From assembly GCF_900129425.1 (NCBI RefSeq), contig NZ_LT670817.1, positions 1,612,001-1,676,000 of the forward strand: a stretch of 64,000 nt of DNA. Reading direction: 5' to 3'. Below the pieces are notes generated by a model. The model ran no database searches, had not been told where the DNA came from, and saw nothing but the letters and a program-made list of their open reading frames with translations. Position numbers and translations under genes: made by a program. This document shows, piece after piece, positions 41,490-49,911 of this stretch; within the stretch, counting starts at the first letter, position 1; the number at the start of each line of letters is the position of its first letter. The DNA comes from Bradyrhizobium erythrophlei (GTDB taxonomy: Bacteria > Pseudomonadota > Alphaproteobacteria > Rhizobiales > Xanthobacteraceae).

Positions 41490-42524
41490 TCAGGATTTCG
41501 GCGGCGAAGCCGTCGATTCACGGACGACCAGCGAAAAGTCGATCTCGCGGTGCATGATGGTCTGCTCGCCGGCGAGGCTGCGCACCAGATATTCTCCGGC
41601 GCGCTGCCAGGTTTCTCCGGTCGGAACGTGGATCGTGGTTAGGCTTGGCCGCAAATGACGGCTCCAGTCGAGGTCGTCGAAGCCGACCACCGACAGGTCG
41701 CGCGGCACGGAGAAACCGTCGCGCTCCGCCTCGAGCAGCACGCCATAGGCGATGACGTCGTTGCCGCACACGACGGCCGTTGGTCGGTCCTTGAGGTTGA
41801 GGAGATAACGGGCCGCCTCGCGCGCGTCGTCCAGTGTATAGGGCACCTCAACGTGCCATTGCGCGGGAAGTTCAAGACCGTTTTCGGTCAGCGCGCGGCG
41901 AAATCCGGCGACGCGGGCGCTGGCGCGGTCGTTGTTGCGCTGGAGCGCCGAGACGATCCCGATGCGGCGGTGGCCGAGCTCGATGACATGAACGGCGGCG
42001 CGATGGGCGGCGGCTTCGTTGTCGGTTCCGACGCAGGGGTAGGGCCGGTCAGGCTGGTAGATGCCGACATTGATGAAGGGCACTGCATTGTCGGCGAGCA
42101 GCTTGCGCAATCCCTCGTGATGACAATCGCCGCGCAGCACGAGGCCATCGACGCCGCGGCTGATGAGATTGCGCGCCTGCTCCAGTTCGACGTCAAGATC
42201 ATACCCGCTCGTAGTGAGGAAGAGCATGTATCCGACCGACGAGAGATATTGCTGCAGCGAGGCAATGCCGCGCGCGAACATCGTGTTGTCGATCGTCGGT
42301 ACGATTGCGCCGAGCGTGCGCGAGCGGCGCGACGACAGGATGCGCGCTGGTGCGTGCGGGATGTAGCCGAGGGCGTCGATGGCCTGCTCGATGCGTGCGC
42401 GCAACGACGGGCTCACCGCATTGGGATTGTTGAGGGCGCGTGAGACCGATGCGGTCGAAACGCCGGCGCGGGCTGCGACGGCGCGGATGCCCTGTTTTAC
42501 AGACTTGTCGTGGGTCAGCCTCAT
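41490..42524 (-). CDS. LacI-family transcriptional regulator
   Basis: 344 residues from ATG 42524; the frame is open to 42662 but that would cover the operator and promoter. The N-terminal helix-turn-helix is IRAVAARAGVSTASVSRALN with the hinge helix ALGYIPHAPARILSSRRS. The rest is a sugar-binding periplasmic-type domain (LGAIVPTIDNTMFARGIASL, VCGNDVIAYGVLLEAERDGF). Two LacI-type sites lie in the divergent promoter region, one just upstream of its own start. It probably represses the carbohydrate operon until the sugar or a phosphate ester is present. Confidence 0.9.
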   Translation of the reverse strand: MRLTHDKSVKQGIRAVAARAGVSTASVSRALNNPNAVSPSLRARIEQAIDALGYIPHAPARILSSRRSRTLGAIVPTIDNTMFARGIASLQQYLSSVGYMLFLTTSGYDLDVELEQARNLISRGVDGLVLRGDCHHEGLRKLLADNAVPFINVGIYQPDRPYPCVGTDNEAAAHRAAVHVIELGHRRIGIVSALQRNNDRASARVAGFRRALTENGLELPAQWHVEVPYTLDDAREAARYLLNLKDRPTAVVCGNDVIAYGVLLEAERDGFSVPRDLSVVGFDDLDWSRHLRPSLTTIHVPTGETWQRAGEYLVRSLAGEQTIMHREIDFSLVVRESTASPPKS

Positions 42525-42526
42525 GA

Positions 42527-42540
42527 ATGTAACGTTACAT
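42527..42540. promoter_or_regulatory. LacI-type operator, upstream of the regulator
   Basis: ATGTAACGTTACAT is a perfect 14 bp palindrome with the central CG typical of LacI-family sites. It lies two bases upstream of the regulator's start codon, so it could mediate autoregulation or loop with the site at 42638. Confidence 0.68.
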
Positions 42541-42610
42541 CCTGCGTCGTGAGCCGCATAGTAGCAGTTATGCCGCAAATCTGCAGCAGATTGTGCAGCC
42601 TGTCCATCAC

Positions 42611-42638
42611 TTGACACGGGCGATGTAAGGTCTATTTT
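42611..42638 (+). promoter_or_regulatory. Sigma-70 type promoter of the carbohydrate operon
   Basis: TTGACA (42611-42616) and TATTTT (42633-42638) with 16 bp between. A LacI-type operator begins at the last base of the -10, placing it over the transcription start. The first gene starts at 42716. Confidence 0.65.
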
Positions 42639-42651
42639 GTAACCGTTTTCA
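42638..42651. promoter_or_regulatory. LacI-type operator at the transcription start
   Basis: TGTAACCGTTTTCA fits the LacI-family pattern TGnAAnCGnTTnCA. With the palindrome at 42527-42540, about 111 bp away centre to centre, it would allow looping. Confidence 0.65.
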
Positions 42652-42715
42652 GATTTGCTCAAACGTATTCAAAATGGTCCGCCAGCTTAAGGCGGCCAGC
42701 CGGGAGGAGAGTTCG

Positions 42716-44017
42716 ATGAAGGCCAGGATGCTTGCGACGCATGTCGCCTTGCCCGTCTTCGCGATTGCCGCCGTCAGCGCGCAGGCGCATGCCGCCGATT
42801 TCGACTGGACGAAGTTCAAGGGCAAGACCGTCACATTTCTCGCCAACAACAATCCGGTTGCGCAGGCGCTGCTGACCTACAAGGCCGATTTCGAGAAGCT
42901 GACCGGCATGACCCTCAAGGTCGATGGCTATCAGGAACAGCAGATGCGCCAGCGTCTGGTGACCGTCATGAACGCGAACAGCGATGAGGTCGACGTGTTC
43001 ATGACGCTGCCCTCGCGCGAGGGCGAGCAGTTCGCCGCTGCCGGCTGGTACGGCGATCTCACCACGATGGCCAAGAACGAGGTCGCCAAGGACTACGACC
43101 CCAACGGGCTGAGCCAGGCGTTGCTGAAGGCTGCGACCTTCAACGGCAAGCTGACCAGCATGCCGATGAACATCGAAGGGCCGATTTTCTACTACCGCAC
43201 CGACATCTTCAAGAAGTGCGGCCTCGAGGCGCCGAAGACCATCAAGGACGTCGAGGCTGCCGCCGAGAAGATGAAGGCCTGCGACAGCTCGGTGACGCCG
43301 TTCGTCTCGCGCGGCCTCAAGCCCGCGGTCGCCTACACCTTCTCCAATATGTTGCACAATATCGGCGGCAGCTACATCGCAGGCGGCAAATCGAACCTCT
43401 GCTCGGCCAAGGGCAAGGAGGCGCTCGATACCTATAGCCGGCTGCTGCGCGACTTCGGACCGCCGGGCGTCGTCAACTACAGCTTCCAGCAGATTTCCGC
43501 GCTCTACCGCAGCGGCCGTGCCGCAATGGCGTTCGAATCGTCGAACGAGCTGCGCACCGTGATGGACGGCGGGGCGCGCCTCAAGGACACCGGGCTGTTG
43601 CCGTTCCCGGCGGGCGAGGCCGGCCAGGTCCCCACCACGATCGGCTGGGGCATGGCGGTGTCCTCGCATAGCAAGCAACCGGATGCGGCATGGTACTTCG
43701 TGCAATGGGCGACCAGCCCCGAGGTGCAGAAAAAGATGGCGCTCCAGGGCATTGCTCCGCCGCGTCCGTCGGTCGCCAAGGATCCTGAGTACCGGAAGTG
43801 GATCGACGAGGAGCCGGTGCGCAAGGAATGGCAAGCTGCGCTTGACGTTCTCGCGACGAAGGGCTCGTCCGAGGTCGGCTATCCCATCGTCGCCAATCCG
43901 GAATCGCGCGAGTTCATCGGTCAGGCGGTGCAAGACCTGATCCTGAAGCAGAAGCCGCTAGATCAGGCTTGCGCGGATGCCGACAAGGCGCTCGATGCGC
44001 TGATCGCGCAGAAGTAG
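42716..44017 (+). CDS. Carbohydrate ABC transporter substrate-binding protein
   Basis: 433 residues from ATG 42716, behind GGGAGGAGAG. Signal peptide MKARMLATHVALPVFAIAAV, likely cut after AHA near residue 26. The mature part is a family 1 extracellular binding protein: TVTFLANNNPVAQALLTYKA, MTLKVDGYQEQQMRQRLVTV, INIEGPIFYYRTDIFKKCG, here seen as MNIEGPIFYYRTDIFKKCGL. First gene of the LacI-controlled operon, followed by two permeases. Ligand: a mono- or oligosaccharide or polyol; not resolvable from sequence. Confidence 0.9.
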   Translation: MKARMLATHVALPVFAIAAVSAQAHAADFDWTKFKGKTVTFLANNNPVAQALLTYKADFEKLTGMTLKVDGYQEQQMRQRLVTVMNANSDEVDVFMTLPSREGEQFAAAGWYGDLTTMAKNEVAKDYDPNGLSQALLKAATFNGKLTSMPMNIEGPIFYYRTDIFKKCGLEAPKTIKDVEAAAEKMKACDSSVTPFVSRGLKPAVAYTFSNMLHNIGGSYIAGGKSNLCSAKGKEALDTYSRLLRDFGPPGVVNYSFQQISALYRSGRAAMAFESSNELRTVMDGGARLKDTGLLPFPAGEAGQVPTTIGWGMAVSSHSKQPDAAWYFVQWATSPEVQKKMALQGIAPPRPSVAKDPEYRKWIDEEPVRKEWQAALDVLATKGSSEVGYPIVANPESREFIGQAVQDLILKQKPLDQACADADKALDALIAQK

Positions 44018-44080
44018 CGGCTCAGTGCCGGCTGGCCTCGTGCGAGCCGGCATCCCCCCATGATCTGAGGAAGCGGACGC

Positions 44081-44968
44081 ATGTCGGACACGGCTGCGAC
44101 ATTGACGCGGGACCGGCAGAAGCTGGAGATGTCGGCGCTTGCGGCGCCGGCCGTGATCTTCACGGTCGCGATGATCGCGTTTCCGGTCGTCTATACGATC
44201 TGGCTCGGTTTCCAGACTTTCTCCTCGACCGGCAAGCAATCCTTTGCGGGTCTCGCCAATTATTCGAAGCTGATCTCCGACTACGAGTTCTGGCACGGGC
44301 TGTGGATTACCATTGCGCTGTTCGTGCTGTCGTTGGTGCTCCAGCTCGTCTTCGGCGTTTGGCTCGCGCTGGTGCTGTTCCATGCCCAACGCCTGCCGGG
44401 AATCGTGCGCTCTCTGTTCATCTCCCCCTTCATGATGCCGCCGGTGGTGGCCGGCATGATGTGGCTCGTGATCCTGGATCCGTCGCTGGGCGCAGCCAAC
44501 TACATCCTCCAGTCGTTCGGCCTGCCGCCGTCGGACTGGCTGGCCTCGCCGGCCTGGGTCATTCCGACGGTGGCGCTGATCGACAGCTGGCAGTGGACAC
44601 CCTATGTCGCCTTGATCGTGCTGGGCGGCCTGCAGTCCTTGCCGCCGAGCGTCTACGAGGCCGCGCAGATCGACGGCGCATCTGCCTTCAAGACGTTCCA
44701 GCGCATCACGCTGCCACTGCTGCTGCCGACCATCGTCACCGCGACGATCCTGCGCAGCGTCGATCTGCTGCGCTTCTTCGACATTATCTACATCACCACC
44801 CAGGGCGGCCCGGGCAACGCTTCGAATACCCTCAACATCTACGGATTCCGCGTCGGCTTCGAATTCTTCAACATCGGTTACGCCAGCGCCCTGATGCTGA
44901 CGCTGACGGCGATCGTGTTCGCCGCCGTGCTTGCCTTCAACCGCCTGCGCGGCGCGGTGGCGTGGTGA
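44081..44968 (+). CDS. Sugar ABC transporter permease (MalF-like)
   Basis: 295 residues, six membrane segments (AAPAVIFTVAMIAFPVVYTI first). The EAA loop for contact with the ATPase is YEAAQIDGASAFKTFQRITL. Also typical is YITTQGGPGNASNTLNIYGF. It pairs with the next gene to form the channel. A GAGG-containing leader precedes the ATG; 63 bases separate it from the binding-protein gene. Confidence 0.9.
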   Translation: MSDTAATLTRDRQKLEMSALAAPAVIFTVAMIAFPVVYTIWLGFQTFSSTGKQSFAGLANYSKLISDYEFWHGLWITIALFVLSLVLQLVFGVWLALVLFHAQRLPGIVRSLFISPFMMPPVVAGMMWLVILDPSLGAANYILQSFGLPPSDWLASPAWVIPTVALIDSWQWTPYVALIVLGGLQSLPPSVYEAAQIDGASAFKTFQRITLPLLLPTIVTATILRSVDLLRFFDIIYITTQGGPGNASNTLNIYGFRVGFEFFNIGYASALMLTLTAIVFAAVLAFNRLRGAVAW

Positions 44969-44972
44969 TGTT

Positions 44973-45800
44973 ATGAACGATGCAGCCAACACCGACCGCT
45001 GGATCCGCTGGCTCAACACGGTGCAGCTCGTCCTCGCCGGAATCATCATCATGGCTCCGACGGTCTGGATGGTGCTGTCCTCGTTCAAGCCGTCCTTCGA
45101 GGTCACCGCCTATCCGCCGACGCTGATCTTCTCGCCGACGCTGGAGAACTATGTCGAGCTGACCAGGACCACGCCGTTCCTAAGTTATGCGCTCAACAGC
45201 CTGATCGTCACCGTCGGGTCGACCGCGCTCGGGCTGCTTTTTGGCATCCCGGCCGCCTTCGCCGTTTCCTGGACGCGCATTTCCTGGCCCGCGATCCTGA
45301 CGCTGGCTGCGCGTATGGCACCCGGCACGTTGTTCCTGCTGCCGTGGTACGTCATGTTCCGGCAGGTCGGCATGATCGGCTCCTATACCGCGCTGATCCT
45401 CAGCCATGCGGTGATCACGCTGCCCATCGTGATCTGGGTGCTGTTGCCGTCGTTCGACGGCATCCCGCGCAGCGTCTTCGAGGCAGCGCAAGTCGACGGA
45501 TGCAGCGTCACGCGCATCCTCTGGCGCATCGCGCTGCCGCTGGTGGCGTCAGGTGTCGCGGTGTCGGCGATCCTCGCCTTCGTCTTCTCGTGGAACTACT
45601 TCCTGTTTGCGCTAGTGCTCTCCAATGGCGACACCAAGACGCTGATTGCGGCGGCCTTCAACTTCATCGGCGAAGGTTCGACGCAATGGGGCGCCCTCAT
45701 GGCTGCGGCAACGCTGATCGCACTGCCGCCGCTGGTGCTGGCGGCCCTGGTCCAGCGCTGGCTGGTGTCCGGACTGACGCTCGGTGCGGTGAAAGGCTAG
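44973..45800 (+). CDS. Carbohydrate ABC transporter permease (MalG-like)
   Basis: 275 residues from ATG 44973, four bases after the previous stop region; upstream frame to 44931 overlaps the first permease. It has MalG-type features: TVWMVLSSFKPSFEVTAYPP, EAA loop FEAAQVDGCSVTRILWRIAL, and LAFVFSWNYFLFALVLSNGD. Second half of the importer channel. Confidence 0.9.
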   Translation: MNDAANTDRWIRWLNTVQLVLAGIIIMAPTVWMVLSSFKPSFEVTAYPPTLIFSPTLENYVELTRTTPFLSYALNSLIVTVGSTALGLLFGIPAAFAVSWTRISWPAILTLAARMAPGTLFLLPWYVMFRQVGMIGSYTALILSHAVITLPIVIWVLLPSFDGIPRSVFEAAQVDGCSVTRILWRIALPLVASGVAVSAILAFVFSWNYFLFALVLSNGDTKTLIAAAFNFIGEGSTQWGALMAAATLIALPPLVLAALVQRWLVSGLTLGAVKG

Positions 45801-45807
45801 GTATCTG

Positions 45808-46812
45808 ATGAATTTGTCACCCCGTCCGAATTCGATCATGCAGGCCGCGGTCTTCCACGGCAACGACCGCATCACGATCGAGCGCGTGGCAATGCCCGAC
45901 GTCGCAACCGGCGAAGTGCTGGTCCGCGTCTCGCGCGCAGCACTGTGCGGCTCGGACTTCAAGCTTTGGCACAACGGCGCCGAATTCACCGCAGGCCACG
46001 AGATTTTTGGCGTGGTCGAGCAGCCTGGTCACCGCCTGCACGGCCATCGCTGCGCCGTCTACATTCCCCTGCATTGCGGCCACTGCGCGGCGTGCAAGCG
46101 CGGCGATACCCAGATGTGCTTGGAAGTCTCCAGCCTGATCGGCTGGAACAGGCCGGGCGGCTATGCCGAATATGTGCCGGTGCCGGATAATTGCCTGCTG
46201 CCGGTGCCCGATGACATCGAGGACAGCCTCGCGCCGCTGCTGCTCGATACCATCGGCACATCAGGTCACGCCGTGCGCTTCGTCAGCCGCGTTGTGCCGC
46301 CGAGCGAGGCCGGCCCGGTCCTCGTCATGGGAGCGGGGCCTGTCGGCCTCGGCGTCGTGCTGGCGCTCCGCGCGGTCGGTTACAACGACATCCACGTCGC
46401 CGATCCGAATGCGGCACGCCTGAAGATCGCGCAATCCTTCGGCGCGAAGGCGCATCCGGTCGGCGATACCTCGAAGCGCTTCGCCCTCATCATGGAATGC
46501 TCCGGCGCGCATGCGGCGCGCAACCTCGGCATCGAGTTGGTCCTGCCGCACGGTGCACTGGTGCTGGTCGGCGAGAACGCCGCGCCCTGGACCATCGAGG
46601 AGGGCAAGGTGTTCCGCCGCAAGGATTTCTACATGATCCGGACGTTCTACTTTCCGGTTTCGGATTTCGAGCCGAATGTCGAGCTGCTGCGCAAGTACAA
46701 GGACGAATACCGCGTCCTCGTCGATGGCGAGTTCGGCCTGCCGGCGCTGCCCGAAAATTTCGCGCGCTTCGCCAAGGGCGAGCTGATCAAGCCCGTGCTG
46801 GCGCTGGATTAG
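45808..46812 (+). CDS. Zinc-dependent alcohol dehydrogenase (MDR family)
   Basis: 334 residues. Catalytic zinc ligands are in ALCGSDFKLWH and TAGHEIFGVVE. The structural zinc lobe is HCGHCAACKRGDTQMC. The Rossmann fold is VLVMGAGPVGLGVVLALRAV. Similar to sorbitol/threonine dehydrogenases. It starts eight bases after the permease stop and is followed by the ATPase gene. Likely oxidises a polyol or sugar to a ketose, complementing the divergent SDR enzyme. Confidence 0.88.
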   Translation: MNLSPRPNSIMQAAVFHGNDRITIERVAMPDVATGEVLVRVSRAALCGSDFKLWHNGAEFTAGHEIFGVVEQPGHRLHGHRCAVYIPLHCGHCAACKRGDTQMCLEVSSLIGWNRPGGYAEYVPVPDNCLLPVPDDIEDSLAPLLLDTIGTSGHAVRFVSRVVPPSEAGPVLVMGAGPVGLGVVLALRAVGYNDIHVADPNAARLKIAQSFGAKAHPVGDTSKRFALIMECSGAHAARNLGIELVLPHGALVLVGENAAPWTIEEGKVFRRKDFYMIRTFYFPVSDFEPNVELLRKYKDEYRVLVDGEFGLPALPENFARFAKGELIKPVLALD

Positions 46813-46817
46813 CGATC

Positions 46818-47882
46818 ATGGCCTCGATCTCGATCCGCAATCTCGTCAAGCGCTACGGCAACTTCACCGTGATCCCCGATCTCAATCTGGAGATCGCGGA
46901 CACCGAATTCGTCGTCTTCGTCGGGCCGTCAGGCTGCGGCAAGTCGACTTTGCTGCGGATTATCGCGGGTCTCGAGCCGATTTCATCCGGAGATCTCTAT
47001 ATCGGCGACAAGCGCGTCAACGGCGTGCAGGCCGCGCAGCGCGACATCGCCATGGTGTTCCAGGATTATGCGCTCTATCCGCATATGCGCGTCTACGACA
47101 ACATGTCGTTTGCGCTGGAGCTGCGGGGAACGCCGAGGGCGGAGATCGACGCTCGCGTGAAGCGCGCCGCGGCGCTGCTGCATATCGAGCCCTACCTCGA
47201 TCGCAAGCCGAAGGAGCTTTCCGGAGGCCAGCGCCAGCGCGTCGCTATGGGCCGCGCCATCGTGCGCAACCCCAAGGCGTTCCTGTTCGACGAGCCGCTG
47301 TCCAATCTCGACGCAAAACTGCGCGGCCAGGTGCGGGCGGAGATCAAGGCGCTTTCGCAGCAGCTGAAGACCACTATGGTCTTCGTGACCCACGACCAGA
47401 TCGAGGCCATGACCATGGCCGACCGGATCGTGGTGCTCCAGAGCGGCACGATCCAGCAATACGACACGCCCGAGACGGTCTACGAGCGGCCGGCCAACCA
47501 GTTCGTGGCCGGCTTTATCGGCTCGCCCGCGATGAATTTTTTCCCGGTCGAATGGCGCCAGGAGCGTGCGATCCTCTCGCAAGGTGGAACGGCGGTGCCG
47601 CTCGACGGTGACACAGCGCACCGGCTGCGTCAGGCCGGCAATGCCGTGCTCGGCATTCGCCCCGAACATTTTGTCGCGGCCACCGATGGAATTGCCATCA
47701 CCGTCAAGCTCGTTGAGCCGCTCGGCTCAGATACGCTGATCCATTTCGATCTCGCCGACGTTTCCGCCATTGCGCGGGTCGATCCGTCGTTGCGGCCGAA
47801 AGTCGGCGATCGCATCACGCTGCGTCCGCAACCGGGCAAGACGCATTTGTTCGATGCCGCCAACGGAGAGGTCTTGCGGTGA
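46818..47882 (+). CDS. Sugar ABC transporter ATP-binding protein (UgpC/MsmK-like)
   Basis: 354 residues from ATG 46818. Walker A GPSGCGKST at 36-44, Q-loop MVFQDYALYPHMRVYDNMSF, signature PKELSGGQRQRVAMGRAIVR, Walker B AFLFDEPLSNLDAKLR, switch FVTHDQIEAMTM. A C-terminal TOBE domain follows (FVAGFIGSPAMNFFPVEWRQ, VLGIRPEHFVA). It drives import by the two permeases. Its stop overlaps the GTG start of the kinase gene. Confidence 0.92.
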   Translation: MASISIRNLVKRYGNFTVIPDLNLEIADTEFVVFVGPSGCGKSTLLRIIAGLEPISSGDLYIGDKRVNGVQAAQRDIAMVFQDYALYPHMRVYDNMSFALELRGTPRAEIDARVKRAAALLHIEPYLDRKPKELSGGQRQRVAMGRAIVRNPKAFLFDEPLSNLDAKLRGQVRAEIKALSQQLKTTMVFVTHDQIEAMTMADRIVVLQSGTIQQYDTPETVYERPANQFVAGFIGSPAMNFFPVEWRQERAILSQGGTAVPLDGDTAHRLRQAGNAVLGIRPEHFVAATDGIAITVKLVEPLGSDTLIHFDLADVSAIARVDPSLRPKVGDRITLRPQPGKTHLFDAANGEVLR

Positions 47883-48838
47883 GCGCGGTGGCCGATATCG
47901 GAGATCTGTCGGCGCTGGCGGACGTCGCGTCCAAGGCGCGGCCCGTGCACGTGATCTGCCTGGGGCTGTCCGCGCTCGACCAGGTCTGGCGCGTCGATCG
48001 TCTGTTCGCGGGCCAAAGCGAGAAGATCAAGGCGGTCGGCTACGGCACGCTTGGCGGCGGTATGGCCGCCAACGCCGCGGTCGCGGTCGCAAAGCTCGGT
48101 GCTTCCGTCGCGTTCTGGGGCCGGGCAGGGAATGACGCCGCCGGCCACGAGATGCGATCGGCCTTTGTCACGGAAGGCGTCGATGTCGAGAATTTCCGGC
48201 TGTTTGCCGACGGCCGCTCCTCGGTTTCGGGAATCATCGTCGACAGTTCCGGCGAGCGGCAGATCGTCAATTTCCGCGGCCTTTATCCGGAAGCCACGGA
48301 CTGGCTTCCGCTCGAAGCCGTCGCTCGTGCATCGTCCGTGCTGGCCGATCCGCGCTGGGTGGAGGGGGCCGCGACGCTGTTCCGGGAAGCACGTGCGCGC
48401 GGCATTCCGACACTGCTCGACGGCGACATGGCCGATGCCGAGGTGTTCGAGCGGCTGCTACCCCTGACCGATCACGCGATTTTCTCCGAGCCCGCGCTCG
48501 CATCCTTTGCCGGTTCTGCCGAAGACGAATCTTTCGCCGCACTCGCTCGCTTCGGCTGCCGCGTCATCGCGGTCACGCGCGGTGAGGAGGGCATGAGCTG
48601 GCACGAGAACGGCCACGTGCACCGGCAGGCCGCCTATGCCGTCGACGTCGTCGACACCACTGGCGCGGGCGACGTCTTCCACGGCGCCTACGCGCTCGCG
48701 ATCGGCGTCGGCTTAAACGTGCGCGACGCCATGGCGTTTTCGGCGGCGGCGGCTGCGATGAAATGCGGCCACGCCGGTGGCCGCAACGGAATCCCCACCA
48801 TCAACCAGTGTCTTGCATTCATGAGGACGAAGCCATGA
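47879..48838 (+). CDS. PfkB-family carbohydrate kinase
   Basis: 319 residues from GTG 47879 (GTGA overlap with the ATPase stop). Family signatures: GYGTLGGGMAANAAVAVAKL near the N-terminus and DTTGAGDVFHGAYALAIGVG near the C-terminus, which contains the catalytic Asp and anion hole. Members phosphorylate ribose, fructose, tagatose-6-phosphate, 2-keto-3-deoxygluconate and related sugars. Overlap of its stop with the aldolase ATG suggests it makes that enzyme's substrate. Confidence 0.9.
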   Translation: MSAVADIGDLSALADVASKARPVHVICLGLSALDQVWRVDRLFAGQSEKIKAVGYGTLGGGMAANAAVAVAKLGASVAFWGRAGNDAAGHEMRSAFVTEGVDVENFRLFADGRSSVSGIIVDSSGERQIVNFRGLYPEATDWLPLEAVARASSVLADPRWVEGAATLFREARARGIPTLLDGDMADAEVFERLLPLTDHAIFSEPALASFAGSAEDESFAALARFGCRVIAVTRGEEGMSWHENGHVHRQAAYAVDVVDTTGAGDVFHGAYALAIGVGLNVRDAMAFSAAAAAMKCGHAGGRNGIPTINQCLAFMRTKP

Positions 48839-49872
48839 GAACGATTGGAAAGAACCGCGGCCTGGCACGGCTTGCTGACGCGGATGGCCACTTTCGCATG
48901 GTCGCGCTGGATCAGCGGCCGCCATTGTTCGATGCGATTGCGAAAGCAAAAGGCATCGCGCGGGACCAGGTCGAATATTCCGACGTCACGGCGGCCAAGC
49001 GTCTCCTCGTCGAAAACCTCGCGCCGCATTGCAGCTCGATGCTGTTCGACCCGAATTTCGCTGTGCCGGCAGCGATTGATCTGCTGCCGCCGCGCTGCGG
49101 CCTGATCATGACTCTCGAAGAGCACCGCGTCGAGGAGACCGCGGGCGGTCGCAAGTCGCGCGCGATTACGAACTGGAGCGTGGAAAAGATCCGGGCAATG
49201 GGCGGCGACGCCGTCAAGGTATTGGCCTGGTACCGTCCGGACGCTGATGCCGCGGTGAATGAGCACCAGAAGCGCTTCGTGCGTGAGATTGGCGAGGACT
49301 GCGCCCGCCATGACATTCCCTATGTCCTCGAATTGCTGGTCTACCCGTTCCTCGGCAGCGCCAATCACACCGCCGACTACGTGGAATCGCCAAGCAAGCT
49401 GCCGGGCCTCGTCATCGACAGCGTGCGCGAGTTTGCCAAGCCGGAATATGGCGTCGATCTCCTCAAGCTGGAGAGCCCGCTCGCGGCCAACGATCTGCCG
49501 GCGCGTGACAACAGCGCGGCGGCGAAGGCCGCGCAGAAGGAGTTTGATGCGATCGGCGACATCTGCCGTGAGCGCAACATCCCCTGGGTGCTGCTGTCGG
49601 GCGGCGCTGCGCCCGAAAAGTTCGAGCGGGTTCTCGATTTCGCCTATGCCGCGGGCGCCGGCGGCTTCCTCGCCGGTCGCACCATCTGGCTCGATGCCGT
49701 CCTGAAGAATTTTCCGGACCGTGCGGCGGTTTCGGCAAGCCTGCGCAAGGATGGCCTCGGCGTGCTGGAACGGCTCAACCAGCTGACCACGGCCAAGGGC
49801 ACGCCATGGAAGGCGCGCTTTCCTGTTTTCACTGATATCAAGCAGGAAGGTGACTTCGCGCGCGCCTACTGA
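48835..49872 (+). CDS. Class I aldolase of the tagatose-1,6-bisphosphate aldolase (LacD/YihT) family
   Basis: 345 residues from ATG 48835, overlapping the kinase stop. Motifs of the COG3684 barrel: FRMVALDQRPPLFDAIAKAK, SMLFDPNFAVPAAIDL, GGDAVKVLAWYRPD (Lys on strand), IPYVLELLVYPF, DLLKLESPLAAND (likely Schiff-base Lys), IPWVLLSGGAAPEKFERVL. Family members cleave tagatose-1,6-bisphosphate or sulfofructose-1-phosphate. With the PfkB kinase and two dehydrogenases this suggests a polyol to ketose to ketose phosphate route ending in triose phosphates. Somewhat longer than typical LacD (about 325). Confidence 0.85.
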   Translation: MRTIGKNRGLARLADADGHFRMVALDQRPPLFDAIAKAKGIARDQVEYSDVTAAKRLLVENLAPHCSSMLFDPNFAVPAAIDLLPPRCGLIMTLEEHRVEETAGGRKSRAITNWSVEKIRAMGGDAVKVLAWYRPDADAAVNEHQKRFVREIGEDCARHDIPYVLELLVYPFLGSANHTADYVESPSKLPGLVIDSVREFAKPEYGVDLLKLESPLAANDLPARDNSAAAKAAQKEFDAIGDICRERNIPWVLLSGGAAPEKFERVLDFAYAAGAGGFLAGRTIWLDAVLKNFPDRAAVSASLRKDGLGVLERLNQLTTAKGTPWKARFPVFTDIKQEGDFARAY

Positions 49873-49911
49873 GATGGTGGCGGCTCCGCGTGGTCTCGCA
49901 GGATCTACACC

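Noticed and set aside
42659..43933. 424-codon minus-strand frame opposite the sugar-binding protein gene
   Set aside because: Shadow of a signal-peptide-bearing binding protein in a clear operon.
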